Source of the DNA: Endotrypanum monterogeii
Taxonomy: Eukaryota; Euglenozoa; Kinetoplastea; Trypanosomatida; Trypanosomatidae
Reading direction: 5' to 3'
NCBI GenBank assembly: GCA_000333855.2
Contig: CM007339.1
Location: forward strand, 27,101-91,100
DNA length: 64,000 nt
The notes beneath the pieces were generated by a model. That model was given only the letters and a program-made list of their open reading frames with translations, searched no databases and was not told where the DNA came from. Positions 53,216-64,000 of the stretch are shown one piece after another (position 1 is the first letter of the stretch; each line of letters starts with the position of its first letter). A program made the position numbers and the translations under genes.

Positions 53216-53839
53216 TCTTCTCGTTTCGGCTGCGTGTTGAGTTGCCTTTTTCTGTTAAGATGCTTGGCACACTGACTCAAACGTGCATGCTGAAGTTGTA
53301 GAAAAAGTCAACGGGTCTCTTGTCGACGGTGATGGCTGTTTTGCCGTTGTCGAGGCCTCGACGGGATTCGATGCGATGCGAATACTTTATACCGGTGATA
53401 ACGCGCTGCCGTTCTCCATATTTTCTGCGTGTGTGTGTCTGCTATTTTGGCTCCACCCGATAGAGAGGGGTTTGTGTATAGGGCTGACAGTCTGAGACCT
53501 CAAATTAAAGACTTTTTTTTTTGTGATTGACAAGTCGTTTCCATCCTCCGCCATTTCATGGCATCCACCATGGGGAGGGAGGGAGGAGCCAGTGTTGAAG
53601 TATTTCGTGTCCGCTCCTCGTTCTTTTCACGTCCTTTAGTTCACTCGAATAGAAGGTTTGTTGAGCTTCTCGAGTCCTTGGAAGTGTATATATATGTATA
53701 TATATATATTTCTTACTGATTCTCGCGGTCCACATCCCTCTACTCCATCTCCTTATTTCCTCGACTCCGATCATTTATGTTTATCTGCCACGGTATCGTC
53801 ACCTTCATAGGGGAAAATCCGCTTTTTAGAGCGTCGAAA

Positions 53840-53881
53840 AACACACACACACACACACACAGGTCTACGTATACATATAAA

Positions 53882-53912
<31 letters not shown>
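53840..53912. repeat. (CA)n and (TA)n tracts upstream of the kinesin gene
   Basis: A CA run (53840-53862) and a TA run (53880-53912) lie just before the kinesin pyrimidine tract. Confidence 0.85.
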
Positions 53913-53913
<1 letters not shown>

Positions 53914-53949
53914 GAGATTTTAGGATAGAGTGCTCCGTCGACTTCCATA

Positions 53950-53982
53950 CTTTGCTATCTCGCTCTTTCTTTCCGTTTTCAG
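53950..53982 (+). promoter_or_regulatory. Probable spliced-leader acceptor for the kinesin gene
   Basis: A CTATCTCGCTCTTTCTTTCC tract then GTTTTCAG, with AG at 53981-53982. The predicted 5' UTR is 138 bases. Confidence 0.55.
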
Positions 53983-54120
53983 TCACTCGAGTTCCTTTTG
54001 TAGAGATATACATATCTTTCTTCACGCCAGACCTACCTCCGTCTGTTTCGCTGCTTCGATACGGCAGCCGCCAGTCTGGGTTCAGCGTCGCAGAGGAGGA
54101 CGATTCAACCACCAGTGCAG

Positions 54121-56637
54121 ATGATGAACTTGCCGCCAGGCCGTGGATCACAATCTTCGGCAGCCTCTGCTGTCGAGTTGGGGATCTCGGAGCTGATTGC
54201 ACGGGAGATTTCTTCACATGATCCGGAGGGCGACTCAGATGCTACAGCTCGTCTTGTCGAGTACATCCGTCGCGGCAGCGGCGGTGCTGTACTGGAGGAG
54301 ATTCGGCAGCACTTCAAGCACAATCCACCCGCGGTACAGATGCGTATGATAACGGTTATGGATCAGTGTCTTATTAATAGCGGTCCACAGTTCGCTGTGA
54401 TGATATCGTCTGAGAAATGGACGGATCGTCTGTTCAAGGTTGCCAAGACCACCACGGACTCTGAGTTACGCGATAAGATCATGGTGACCGTCATCACGTG
54501 GTATAAGCGATATTGCACAAATGGGCATCATCGTTTGCTGCAGCGCTTCCAGCAGAGCCGCTCTCTCGGCGAATTGTTTACGCGCATCTCCTCTAAAGTT
54601 TTAAAGGATCAGCAACAGAAGCGCGCGTCGAAGTCTCAGCAGCGCGACTTTTCTTCGCTTGACGCCACGAAACGCCATGGTGCTCTCGATACGGAGGAAG
54701 CACTTCTACTGCAATGCCAGGGCGATCTCGCGTCTCTCGAGTACGCACTGGAGCATCCGCATGTCCTTCCGGACTTGGATATAGCCAATGATTGCAAGAA
54801 GCACAAGGTAACCTGTATGCGTATGCTGGAGTCCGGTGAACACGAGCGCATCGCGGGTGAGCTGATGACACTTATTGAGCGGTTTTCAGAGTCTCTAAAT
54901 CTCTTCGAGGCCATGACCGGTATCGATGTCGGTGAAGGTGAGGGCGCTAAGATGCGTGCCATGGCCGACGAGGACTTGGTTGAGGCAGATAGCGACGACG
55001 ACGAACAGCAGCGGCGACTGCGTCAGCGTCGCACGGGCGGAAAGCGTGTTAACCCAGCAGCAGTTATTATGCAGGCTCAACAAGAAACGGAGAATTTTAT
55101 GGATCACGAGCGCAGCGAGGTCCAAAACCTGCGCCAGCAGCTGGAGGGGCTGCGCCAGAAGCACGAGGATCTCCAGAACAAATACAAGGATGCCAAGGCG
55201 AAGAACAAGGAAGCCTTCCAGAAAATCAATGAGTACTCTGAGCGCTTGGATGTGTACGAGAAGGGTGGCGCCAGCGCAGACGCCAACGTGGCGACTGTGC
55301 CATTGCTAGCAGCTCCCTCAAACAAACTGGCGACTCGTGCTCCGGCCAATTCTGTGACGCCTGCGCTGGTGAAGGGCATGCGCAGCTCCGTGGCGGCACT
55401 CCGTAAGTCCTTGCGTGAGATAAAGGAGGTGCGCTGCGCCGAATTCACAGAGCAGACGCGCTACTTTTCTGCAAAGATTTCAAACGCGATGGCAGCAATG
55501 ATTCAGGCAAGCGAGGTGGATCGCCAGGCCGACCGCAAGGCACTTATATGGACTCAGGGGCTCTATAAACGTGAGATGCAGCTGCGCAAAGAGTACTACA
55601 ACACCATTCAGGAATTAAAAGGGAATATCCGCGTATACTGCCGAGTGCGACCAATGCTGTCGAAGGAAATCGCTGATGGTCACAAGGATATCATGTCTTT
55701 CCCCTCGAATGGCGAGTTGAAGTTCCTGGACGCGAACGGGAGGCCGAAGGTGTTCGAGTTCGACGAGGTCTATCCACCTACAGTGCCTCAGGAGGCCGTG
55801 TTTGACGACACAGCTCCGCTCATCGACAGCGTTGTTGATGGTTTCAACGTCTGTATTTTTGCCTACGGCCAGACAGGCAGTGGCAAGACCTTCACGATGA
55901 ATGGAGCTGAGGGCCAGAACAAGGGTATCAACACACGTGCCCTCGAGAGGTTATTCGGTATCATTAACGAGCGGAAGGAGTCGGAGGTGTCTACCGTGTC
56001 GGTCTCTGTGCTGGAGATCTATTGTGAGCAGATCCGTGACCTTCTGGCTACGAAAAAAGAAGCTTCCTCGACAACATACGAGGTGAAACAAGGCGGGCCC
56101 TTCGGCACATATGTGACAAACCTCAAGGAGGTCCCCGTGACGTCGCCGGGTGACATTGATGGCATCATGGCAACCGCCCAGGCACACCGCAGCGAGGGCA
56201 CCACCAATATGAATGAGCACTCTTCACGTTCACACATGCTGCTGTATGTAATTGTGCGAACCACGAACAAGCAAACTAATATGCAGGGCTACGGCAAGCT
56301 TTCCCTTATCGATCTGGCTGGCAGTGAGCGCATAGAGAAGAGCGGCGCGGATGGTCAGCGTCTCAAGGAGGCAGTTGCAATTAACAAGTCGCTCTCTGCC
56401 CTGGGCGATGTCATCTCAGGACTAGCCCAAAACGCCAAGCACGTCCCCTTCCGCAACTCCCCATTGACTTTCTTGCTTCAGGACTCCATGACCGGCCAGG
56501 CAAAGGTGCTCATGTTTGTTTGTGTCAATCCAGCAGATTACAATACCAGTGAAACTAGCAGCTCGCTGCTTTTCGCCTCGCGTGCTCGTGGTGTTGCGTT
56601 CGGTACGATCAAGAAGAATGCCGTGAAGGATTCGTAG
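54121..56637 (+). CDS. Kinesin-14 (C-terminal motor) with N-terminal VHS-like domain
   Basis: This 838-residue protein starts at the ATG at 54121 (the GTG two codons upstream was not used). Residues about 15-165 look like a VHS/ENTH-type helical superhelix, with HNPPAVQMRMITVMDQCLINSG (67-88) and KIMVTVITWYKRY (119-131) in the expected order. Residues about 190-268 form helices (QCQGDLASLEYAL, LIERFSESLNLFEAM) that could be a GAT-like bundle. An acidic linker and a coiled coil (about 320-380) follow, then a second helical neck (425-500). The motor is C-terminal (501-830), starting at the kinesin-14 neck GNIRVYCRVRP, with P-loop GQTGSGKT (583-590), NEHSSRSH (698-705) and DLAGSER (731-737). All nucleotide-pocket residues are intact. 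Expected activity: minus-end-directed microtubule movement. The VHS-like part suggests membrane or ubiquitin-linked cargo (inference). Confidence 0.95.
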   Translation: MMNLPPGRGSQSSAASAVELGISELIAREISSHDPEGDSDATARLVEYIRRGSGGAVLEEIRQHFKHNPPAVQMRMITVMDQCLINSGPQFAVMISSEKWTDRLFKVAKTTTDSELRDKIMVTVITWYKRYCTNGHHRLLQRFQQSRSLGELFTRISSKVLKDQQQKRASKSQQRDFSSLDATKRHGALDTEEALLLQCQGDLASLEYALEHPHVLPDLDIANDCKKHKVTCMRMLESGEHERIAGELMTLIERFSESLNLFEAMTGIDVGEGEGAKMRAMADEDLVEADSDDDEQQRRLRQRRTGGKRVNPAAVIMQAQQETENFMDHERSEVQNLRQQLEGLRQKHEDLQNKYKDAKAKNKEAFQKINEYSERLDVYEKGGASADANVATVPLLAAPSNKLATRAPANSVTPALVKGMRSSVAALRKSLREIKEVRCAEFTEQTRYFSAKISNAMAAMIQASEVDRQADRKALIWTQGLYKREMQLRKEYYNTIQELKGNIRVYCRVRPMLSKEIADGHKDIMSFPSNGELKFLDANGRPKVFEFDEVYPPTVPQEAVFDDTAPLIDSVVDGFNVCIFAYGQTGSGKTFTMNGAEGQNKGINTRALERLFGIINERKESEVSTVSVSVLEIYCEQIRDLLATKKEASSTTYEVKQGGPFGTYVTNLKEVPVTSPGDIDGIMATAQAHRSEGTTNMNEHSSRSHMLLYVIVRTTNKQTNMQGYGKLSLIDLAGSERIEKSGADGQRLKEAVAINKSLSALGDVISGLAQNAKHVPFRNSPLTFLLQDSMTGQAKVLMFVCVNPADYNTSETSSSLLFASRARGVAFGTIKKNAVKDS

Positions 56638-58457
56638 ATCGAGAGAAGTTCCATGGGGTGCTGCAAAGGAGGAGTGCGAGCAACATGGGCATCCGCGAAG
56701 GAGCATTGGTCCGTGTGTGGGCATGAGCGGGTGGGGGGGGGGGTAGAGGAGGATCAACGCTAATGAGGGGAGGGCGGCGGCGCTCCTTTCCCGCGCAGCG
56801 GAGAATCACACCGCCACTGTGAGTGGAGTTTTTTCTTTTGTTTTCTTATGATGTTGCTGTTTTTCTTTGTTTTCTTTTTTTTTTCTGTGAAGAACGATTT
56901 AACCGCTTTTCACGTTTTTCGAGCGAAGCGCTTGTGGAGGTTGCGGATCCTTTGTAATAGTGAGCGGAGAGAGAGTCCTGCTGTGCGTACGTGTCCAGCA
57001 GTCTTGGAGCACGTGTACACGGTGATGCACAGAGTCGGGCGGGGGAGGGGATTGGAGGGGAGGGATGTTTCATGTCGACGACAGTGGAATGGACTCATGC
57101 TTCGACTGTTCATCTGTTCCTACCCCCATACAATCCACCCCCTCATCCACTCATTTGACAGGCTGGCGCCGTCCCCGTTTTTTGGATTTTTTGCAACACG
57201 CGTCGTCTTTTTCTTTCACTTCCTCTCTCCTTCGGGTGTTCGCCAGGGGAACCTAGCGTTCATTTAGCGGCTCGTACATCATCATTTACACGTATCACTT
57301 GCTGTTTCCACTTGGTCCATCTTGCTTCTTCCCCACACTCATCGTATTTGTGTGAGTATCACCGTGTTCTCATTTTTTTTTCATCTGTGCTTGGTCGTGG
57401 CTCTGTTAGTTTCCCTTTTTTTTCGTTGCCGGTGCATCTTCCGTGCTTTCAAAGCCTCCTTTACTTTCTTCCAACCCTTTTGCCAGAGGAAGAGAGTGTA
57501 TGTGCATGTGTGTGTATGTGTGTATGTGTGTGTGGACATTATCATCTCATCTCGATGTTGTTTCTCTTTCATTGTAGTGCCTTTAACGTTCTTGTTTTTT
57601 CTCTCCCCCCTCTCCGTCTACTTCCTTCTTTATTCGAGCATTCACCAATCTTTTGGTTTCCTCAGTCAAGTCGCCCTTTTCACCTCTTTATATATTCTCT
57701 TGCGGATCTCCGTTTTCGATTGGGTTTGTTTCTTTAAAAAAAAAGGGAGAGTGAGAGCATTTGCTTTTTTTTTTCATTTTAGGTGCTTACACAGTAGTAG
57801 CGAACCGTGTTTTCATCGGTTCCATTGTACATGGTTGTGCGTCTCGCTTTTTCTCTGTCTCTGTGTGCTTGTGTGTGTTGATCAGTGCGTGTCTTTGAAG
57901 CTTTCGGAAGAATTTATGCTTTGCGTAGAAAGCAGCGTTACTCAGAAATATTGGCCCAGTTAAATGCGCATATGTGTTTTGCGTGTGCGGCACCCGTCCC
58001 TGGGCGAGTTCTCTCTCCTTCCCTTTGTTTCCCCCCCAAGGGAGTGAAGAACAGTCATGTCGATGAACTGCCTTCGACTCATCAGCTCTTCTTTTTTTTT
58101 TTTTGGGGGGGGGGGGGCGCCTAACGTGCGTTTTTCTGACGCACCAGCTTTTCACTCGTGGCCTCAACGCTCTCACGTCGACCCCCCCCCCTGCGTGCAA
58201 GTCAGTGGTCATACTCACCTTCTCGTGCAGTCACCTACTTTTGGGTAACAATGCCACACTCAGCGTGTGGAATGGCTCGTACAGATGGTACTCAGTTTAT
58301 CCTCCCTCCTTTGCCTCCCGTCTTGCTGTTGTCTTATGACACTTACGTATTTTTTTTTTCCGCCCTTGCGTGTTCATGTGTGTGTTTGTGTGTATGCGCT
58401 ACGCCTCAGTGTATCCGCGAAGAAAACAGGAGCGCATACGACCCCCCCTATCTCATC

Positions 58458-58458
<1 letters not shown>

Positions 58459-58500
<42 letters not shown>
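58459..58500. repeat. (CA)n microsatellite
   Basis: About 21 perfect CA units. Confidence 0.9.
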
Positions 58501-58502
<2 letters not shown>

Positions 58503-61500
58503 ACATATTTCACACACACCATTTTATTATTATACAGAGGCATATATGGGGATAGTGGCACGACGGACAACAACAAACAAATCTTATCATCTGCCCCACT
58601 CCTCTTCTAGCAAGATAGAGAGTAAGCGAGGGGCACCAGGGCTCTTCCGTGTGTTCGTTCAGCCTCAACGTATGCATATCATCTGATCATTTCAGGCAGG
58701 CTGAACCCGTGAAAGTCTACTTCTGATTCGTAACTCTCCTCCCTTATTATTATTATTATTGTCTTCGCCTCGCTCAGCAGCATCGATCAAATCAACAAGA
58801 CAGACGGTAAAAAAGGGCTGCAGACACGACTCGGTGTTTGTTGTAGTTTCACCCCTCTTTTTTTTCCATATTCTTCATCTCACTGACTTCTCATCGCGCC
58901 AACTCACTCAGACCTTTTTGTTTGTTTGCGTATCGCTCTGTGCGTGTGTGTCTCCCGCTCTTCTTTTTTTCACCATTCCTCTGGCCAACAATCCATATTT
59001 TTCTTTGAGTTGACGTTCGTGTTTTTGGTATCCTCTCTGCCCCTCTTCCCCCCCTCCCCCCCCCTATCATCATACACAGGTACTCAGCACTCGTTTACCC
59101 TATCGTGCCTCCATTTATTTCCCCGCTGAATTCTATTCTGGTTTAGTGGGGTCGTGTCGTTGACGCTTTCTGTATCTAGCTGATATTTACCGTAAGACGC
59201 GCCGGCGTTTCTCTGCTTTGCTCCCTCTCTTGTTCACTTCTTCTCGCTCCTTCTGCCTTTTCGTGTTTCACATTCTGTTCTTGCTGTGGTGATTCTGGTT
59301 ACACCCCCTCCCCTCCCCTCATCTACTCTCCCCACTGTGTCTCGATTGAATCAACGCTTGGTGTCTTTTCCCCTCCTCTCGTACTTGCTTGCTTGGATTT
59401 TTTTTTTTCGCTTTCCCCCCTTTTGATTCGCCTCGAGTCTGTGTCTCTGCGTCTCCTGTCTTCCGTTTTTGTTTTTGTTTTTTTCTCCTTTGCTGATTGG
59501 CCACTTGATCTCACGAGAATTCTTGTATTTGTGCCTGCAGTGGTGTTCTGGTTGCTGTGGATTCGGTTGACCATCTCCCTCTCCTCGTTGTTTTTGTCGA
59601 CCTTTTTGTTTCCCACATCTCTCAGTGTTCGTTGACCCTTTTTTTGCCCCCCGTGCCTTTACTTCCCCATTGCCTCCCGTTTCTTTCTTTTTTTTTTTTC
59701 ACTTAAAGCATTTTGTTTATTTGTTTGGCTGTCGTTGTCATCTGTTGTGCGTTTATGTATCTGTTTGTATGTGTGTGTCTCTTTCTCTCAGGGTCTGCTG
59801 CAAGTTAATTAGTGATTGCGAGGTTTTTTTCCCTTTCCCGATTGTCTCGCTCTTTTTTCGCCTTTGCGTGAGTGTTTTTTTTTTTTTCCTGTTATCTTTC
59901 TTTGCCCTTGCACACGTGAGTGGACGAAGGGGTCTGGAGAAAAAAAAAGGAGAACCGCACTGCCGGAAGTTGAAAAAAGAAAAAAAAAACAGCAAGAGGA
60001 GCGCCTTTTTTTTTTCCTGGTTCATCGCCGCACCTCTTTGTGTTCTCATACATCGATTCAATCAGCATCTTTATTGTGAAGTGGTGCGGCCTGTGCTGTT
60101 CTCGTTTCGCTGACTCAGACTCTAATCACCGGGTATACACGCATTCCCTCCCTTCGCTCTGGGCCCTGTTAAGGCCATCTGACTGTACCAATTTTTTTTT
60201 TCTCCTGTTTTGCTGTGGTTGCAGAGAGATTCCCTTCGCCTTAATCTTTTCTTTCAAATTTTTCATTAGCCCCTTCTCTCGTTTTGAGTCTTGTTTGCTG
60301 TTGTTATTCTTGTTTCTCCAGTCTTCCTCTACCTTTCTATCCCGCTTTTTTTTTTTTTTCGCTCTCGTTGAGCAACACCAGAATAGCTGCCTCTCCTAGC
60401 GCTTGGGCCATTGTGGTGCCGGGAAGGGATCGTCAGATCGTTTCGTTCGATTGCTTTTCCAAATTGTAGCGGTAGCGGTGGTTAGCTTCATTGGGAAATA
60501 GAATAGACTAGACGGTGGTCTCCTCTTTTCTTTAGGTTGTTCAACATTTGTAAAAAAAAAAAGACGCGCCTCGCTAGGACTACTGCATATTCTTCATCCA
60601 GGACCGAGATCCCAACCAGGAGGTGACCGCGCGACGAGGCACGGCGACTCGCAGATAGACAGTTACCGATACTGAATTTCTCTGGGGCCTCATTGACGCA
60701 CACGCTTAGGCACGAGGAACCGAATCAGCGACTTCTCTCAGCTAATCTGTGAAGCAAAGAAAATCCGAATAATACAAGGAAAAGCAGCCTGAAGCTTACA
60801 TCGCCCTCCAGAAAAAAATAGGGGCAAGGGCCGTAGAGCGACCAGAGAAAGAAAAAAAACAAAAAAAAGCTGTTGTGAACAACAACAACAGAGAACGCAC
60901 AAAAAAATTCAAAAAAAGTATTTCAACTTCACAGGAGTCGATTCGAGTTTTTTTTTTCCATCTGAAAGGACTTGAAGCCGCGACGAGTCGTACGAATACT
61001 ACGGCTGCTACTGATTGGTTCACCCCCTCTCCCTTTTCTTTTTCTTTCCCTCCCTTGTTGTGGGTGCGTGCGTGCTTGTGTGATCTTCATCGAGCATTTT
61101 TTTCCCTCTGTCCTTTCTCTTCTCCTTCTTTCAACTCATTTTGTTCGCGCGTTTTTTTTTCCTCTTGTTGCCGTGGACTTTCGTACTTTAAGAAAATTCG
61201 TTTTTTGACCAGAACCACTCCGACCTCACGCACGCGAGAGTCTGTGTGTGTGGATCAGTGGATCTTGTTTCTACCGTCTTTCTCCTCTCTTGCTCTTTGT
61301 GTATCTACGTCTCTAGAAAGGATTCGATTTGTTGGCCCCCTCCCCCCTCCCCCCTCTACACACACACTCTCTCACAGCCACAATTTCCTGCGCCTCTTCT
61401 ATCACCACCGCCTTTGAGGTTGCCTGGCTTTCTCACTTTATCTGCCGGTGCTCATTCCAGTGTTGTACGGGGGGATTGTCTCTGAGGTGCATCCTCACGC

Positions 61501-61746
61501 TGTTGCTGTTTTTTTTTTCGTACTCGGTATTAATTTTGCTCTTTTCTGTGTGTGGGTGTTCGCATTTTTGTACTTCAGCCCGTTTTTCTTCACCTCTGTT
61601 TCACCGCGCCTCCACCCTATCTCCCCCTCCTCCTCTCTTTGCCTGAGGAGTTTCACAGGTCGTGTGGCTCCTCTTTTTCTTGTCACCCGTCACATCGCTC
61701 CTGCTCCTCTCCTTTCTTAAAAAATTGAAGTTGAGATACACGTACG

Positions 61747-61770
61747 CATATATATATATATATATATATT
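61747..61770. repeat. (TA)n microsatellite
   Basis: A perfect TA run in the T-rich right-hand region. Confidence 0.8.
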
Positions 61771-63385
61771 AGACGCCTGCATACGCGAGCCTTTTCTTTC
61801 CCTCTTTTTCGTGCTGCTTGAGTCGGCATCATACAACATACCTCAAGTTGTGTGAATCTCTCGTGCTTACGGAAAATAAAAAAAAGGAGAAAAAAAGTGG
61901 AGAGGAGCAAAGCGATTGAGTGGGAGAAAAAAAAAAGAAGACGGGAGATCTTTCACAGTGAGGTATTTTCTAACGTCTTTCTCTCTCTGCTCTCTGTATT
62001 GGTGTAGCGTTTGGACTTGTCTCGTGTGCCTGTGCATTGGCTACAGGGATTCTTTTAGCTCTTTTTTTTTTTATAGCTGTTGTTGCTTGGTGTATTTCCA
62101 TCGCTTTTTCCCCCGTATCAGTGTTTCTCGGTGTGCGCTTTGATTTCATTTGCTCCCTCCTTCTACACGGTGTCCTCCTGTCCTCCGAAGACGAATACAC
62201 ACACACACATACACATACACACACACACGGCTGCACGAAGACGCACTCAAATCCTCTCTTCACCCAAAGGTGCACAGTTTCTGGATCTCGTTTTTCAGGC
62301 TTTCACCCTTGATATATATATATATATAGGGGGAATCAAATAGAGGGCAATTGTCCAGGGTCGTTTGCACAGGCTCACCTTCGGGAGGTATTCAGGCGCA
62401 CAGCACGCTCCACGTGGTTTGTCTTGCTGTGCTTTGTCGGAATCTTGGTATCTTTTCCTCCAGGCGCCTTTTGTTTTCTAGATCCTGTACAACTTTGACA
62501 CCGCGTTAACTTCGCATCTTTAAGTTATCAATTTTTTTTTTTCTGGCTGGTCCTACAAACTTGTCTTTTTTTTTTTTGCTGTTGTTTGTGTGTGCATGTG
62601 TGTGTGTCTCCTCTTTCTTGCCCTTCCGCATTTAGGTGCATATCATTTTTGGCCTCCCTCACCTTTTTTTGTTTGACGATTCATTTTTTCTTCAAATTTA
62701 TATTTCAATCCCTCCTTTTTTTTTTCCCGTTTCGTTGTCGTAGTTTCCGTTGTCATAGCATCACTGTTGAACGGTCTCTGCTTAAAAACAAAAAACAAAA
62801 AAAAGGATTCTTCCACCGAGAGCACTTGGGCAGTATCGCCACCCTTCATCGTGGTCTCTCGCGGGTACGTGCGCGTTTATAACCGGCTGTGGATTTTTTT
62901 GTTCAACTCTTTCACTTTTTTTTTTTTTTACACTTCCTCCCTCCCCTCAGAGAAAGACAAAGGCACACACTCTCACACCCTCCGAGCAGTGAAGGGAGGG
63001 AAGGGGTCAGGTTCCCTTGCATCAACTGTGTATGGGCCTGGTTCTCCTTTTTTTGTTCATGCAAGGCGTTGTGTGGGAATCACTGTGATCTGCAATCGAA
63101 CGCGAAAAAAAGCAAAATACACATTAACACTCACGTGCGTCTCTCTCTCTCTCTCTCTGTCGACAGGAGCTCAGGTGAGGATCTCGTCGTAGAGCGCTTC
63201 TGGTTGTCCCTGGCTTCATTTGTTCTCATCTCGGCGCTCCTCGGATTAGTTGTGTTCTCGCTTCTTTCGCTTCTTGGAAGACGTATTTACGCTCTGTCGG
63301 TGGGCCGCTGCGTGCACCGCTAACTACTTCAGATCGGTAGTGCTCGGCCTCATTACTCTTTTTTCTCACATACATCTACGGCATA

Positions 63386-63454
63386 TTTATATATATTTAT
63401 ATATTTATATATATATTTAATATTTATATTTATATAAATATATATATATAAATA
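63386..63454. repeat. TATATTTA-type AT-only repeat
   Basis: About 70 bases made only of A and T in TATATTTATA units, with near-palindromic halves that could form a cruciform. Confidence 0.8.
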
Positions 63455-63843
63455 GCTCAAGGGTCTATCATAGAAACCAAGTGGGTTGGTGTTGTACAAA
63501 AAAAAAAAGGAGGACAGAGGATACGTGGGGCGAGAGGTCTCGTTTACACCTTTCCTTCAAGTGTGGTCCACTGCTTTCCGCATAACGTTTCCCACTCGCG
63601 CATAATTTCTGTTGCCACCAACTGTTTTCTTTTCATTTTATTCGCGTCATCCAATTCCGTTTCCACGGTGTTCGCGTGTTTGTACGAACTCTTTGTTGTT
63701 GGCTTCATTCGTCTACTGGTAGTGTGTATCGCGTTGGCGTTGAGAGTGGACGGTGAGCCTTTGCTCTTCCATATCAGTGCACTTGTGAGTTGTCTTCATC
63801 TCCTCATTTTTCCCCCATTGTGGCGGGTACCGGTAGTGTTGGG

Positions 63844-63845
<2 letters not shown>

Positions 63846-63876
<31 letters not shown>
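63846..63876. repeat. (TA)n microsatellite
   Basis: A perfect TA run of about 30 bases near the right edge. Confidence 0.85.
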
Positions 63877-63878
<2 letters not shown>

Positions 63879-64000
63879 CTTCTAGTCCCTCCCTTCCCTT
63901 CTAGTTAACAAAAAAAAAAAATAACATCTACTGTGCTGTACTGTTGAGACGGCGATCTTCTAGGATCTACTTACCTTTTTCCCCCTTTCTTCGTCGTCCT

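Larger units (their letters stand above)
50951..54120. other. Intergenic region with dispersed element
   Basis: There are 3.2 kb without a supported gene. It contains TA tracts (51402-51422, 53683-53710, 53880-53912), a CA tract (53840-53862), copy C of the 550-bp element (51616-52060), a GC-rich stretch (about 52785-53215) and T-runs consistent with plus-strand pyrimidine tracts. Confidence 0.55.
56638..64000. other. Long T-rich region without a supported gene
   Basis: There are 7.4 kb after the kinesin stop. The plus strand is strikingly rich in T and C, with dozens of T-runs of 8 or more, as expected for plus-strand pyrimidine tracts. No frame starting at ATG resembles a protein family; the longest (57322-57963) is Phe/Ser/Cys-rich translation of pyrimidine repeats. 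Microsatellites include (CA)n 58459-58500, (TA)n 61747-61770, (CA)n 62197-62228, (TA)n 62311-62328, TATATTTA repeats 63386-63454 and (TA)n 63846-63876. A (CT)n-AG at 63141-63169 looks like a good splice acceptor. The next plus-strand gene presumably starts beyond the right edge. Confidence 0.6.

Noticed and set aside
57322..57963. 213-codon plus-strand frame after the kinesin gene
   Set aside because: Phe/Ser/Cys/Leu-rich translation of T/C-rich DNA with overlapping open frames; no domain.
1..64000. CRISPR arrays, bacterial operons, ribosome binding sites
   Set aside because: The genome is eukaryotic; the regular short repeats are microsatellites without spacers.

Overview
The window looks like a nuclear chromosome segment of a trypanosomatid flagellate (Kinetoplastea). 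The genes are intronless and co-oriented in two long head-to-tail runs. Gene starts are preceded by pyrimidine tracts plus AG (spliced-leader acceptors). Intergenic regions are long and crowded with TA, TG/CA and homopolymer tracts, and the protein families are kinetoplastid-like. From memory only, the order protein kinase / M24 peptidase homologue / MAP-kinase-like kinase / tandem ADP-ATP carriers recalls part of Leishmania chromosome 19. I could not verify this, and the species is not determined.

Layout. Positions 1-33.4 kb form a minus-strand polycistronic unit. In transcription order it holds an AttH/CrtC-polyprenyl synthase fusion (31127-33355), two identical ADP/ATP carrier genes 5 kb apart (29323-30279 and 24322-25278), MBF1 (20678-21169), an RCK/MOK-type kinase (17707-18930), a 1435-residue type I surface-like protein (9546-13853), an EBP1/PA2G4-like M24 homologue (6865-8007), a small STE-type kinase with DFD in place of DFG (3691-4533), and the N-terminal part of another kinase running off the left edge (1-686). 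About 7.15 kb without convincing genes (33356-40506) is a divergent strand-switch region, the likely start of transcription in both directions. From 40.5 kb everything runs on the plus strand: a mitochondrial LYR-motif protein (40507-42582), a nucleostemin/GNL3-like protein with decayed GTPase motifs (44362-46383), a CEP104 homologue (48320-50950), and a kinesin-14 with an N-terminal VHS-like and possible GAT-like region (54121-56637). The last 7.4 kb is T-rich and has no gene I can support.

A near-identical dispersed element of about 550 bp occurs three times (3071-3621 plus, 16238-16788 minus, 51616-52060 plus, the last truncated at both ends).

Functional picture. As usual in trypanosomatids, neighbours are mostly not functionally linked. 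Several genes nevertheless belong to flagellar or cytoskeletal and signalling families (RCK kinase, CEP104, kinesin, two more kinases). Others serve mitochondrial exchange (ADP/ATP carrier, LYR protein) or ribosome and translation biology (GNL3-like, EBP1-like, MBF1). The most unusual items are the two domain fusions: AttH/CrtC with polyprenyl synthase, and VHS with kinesin-14.
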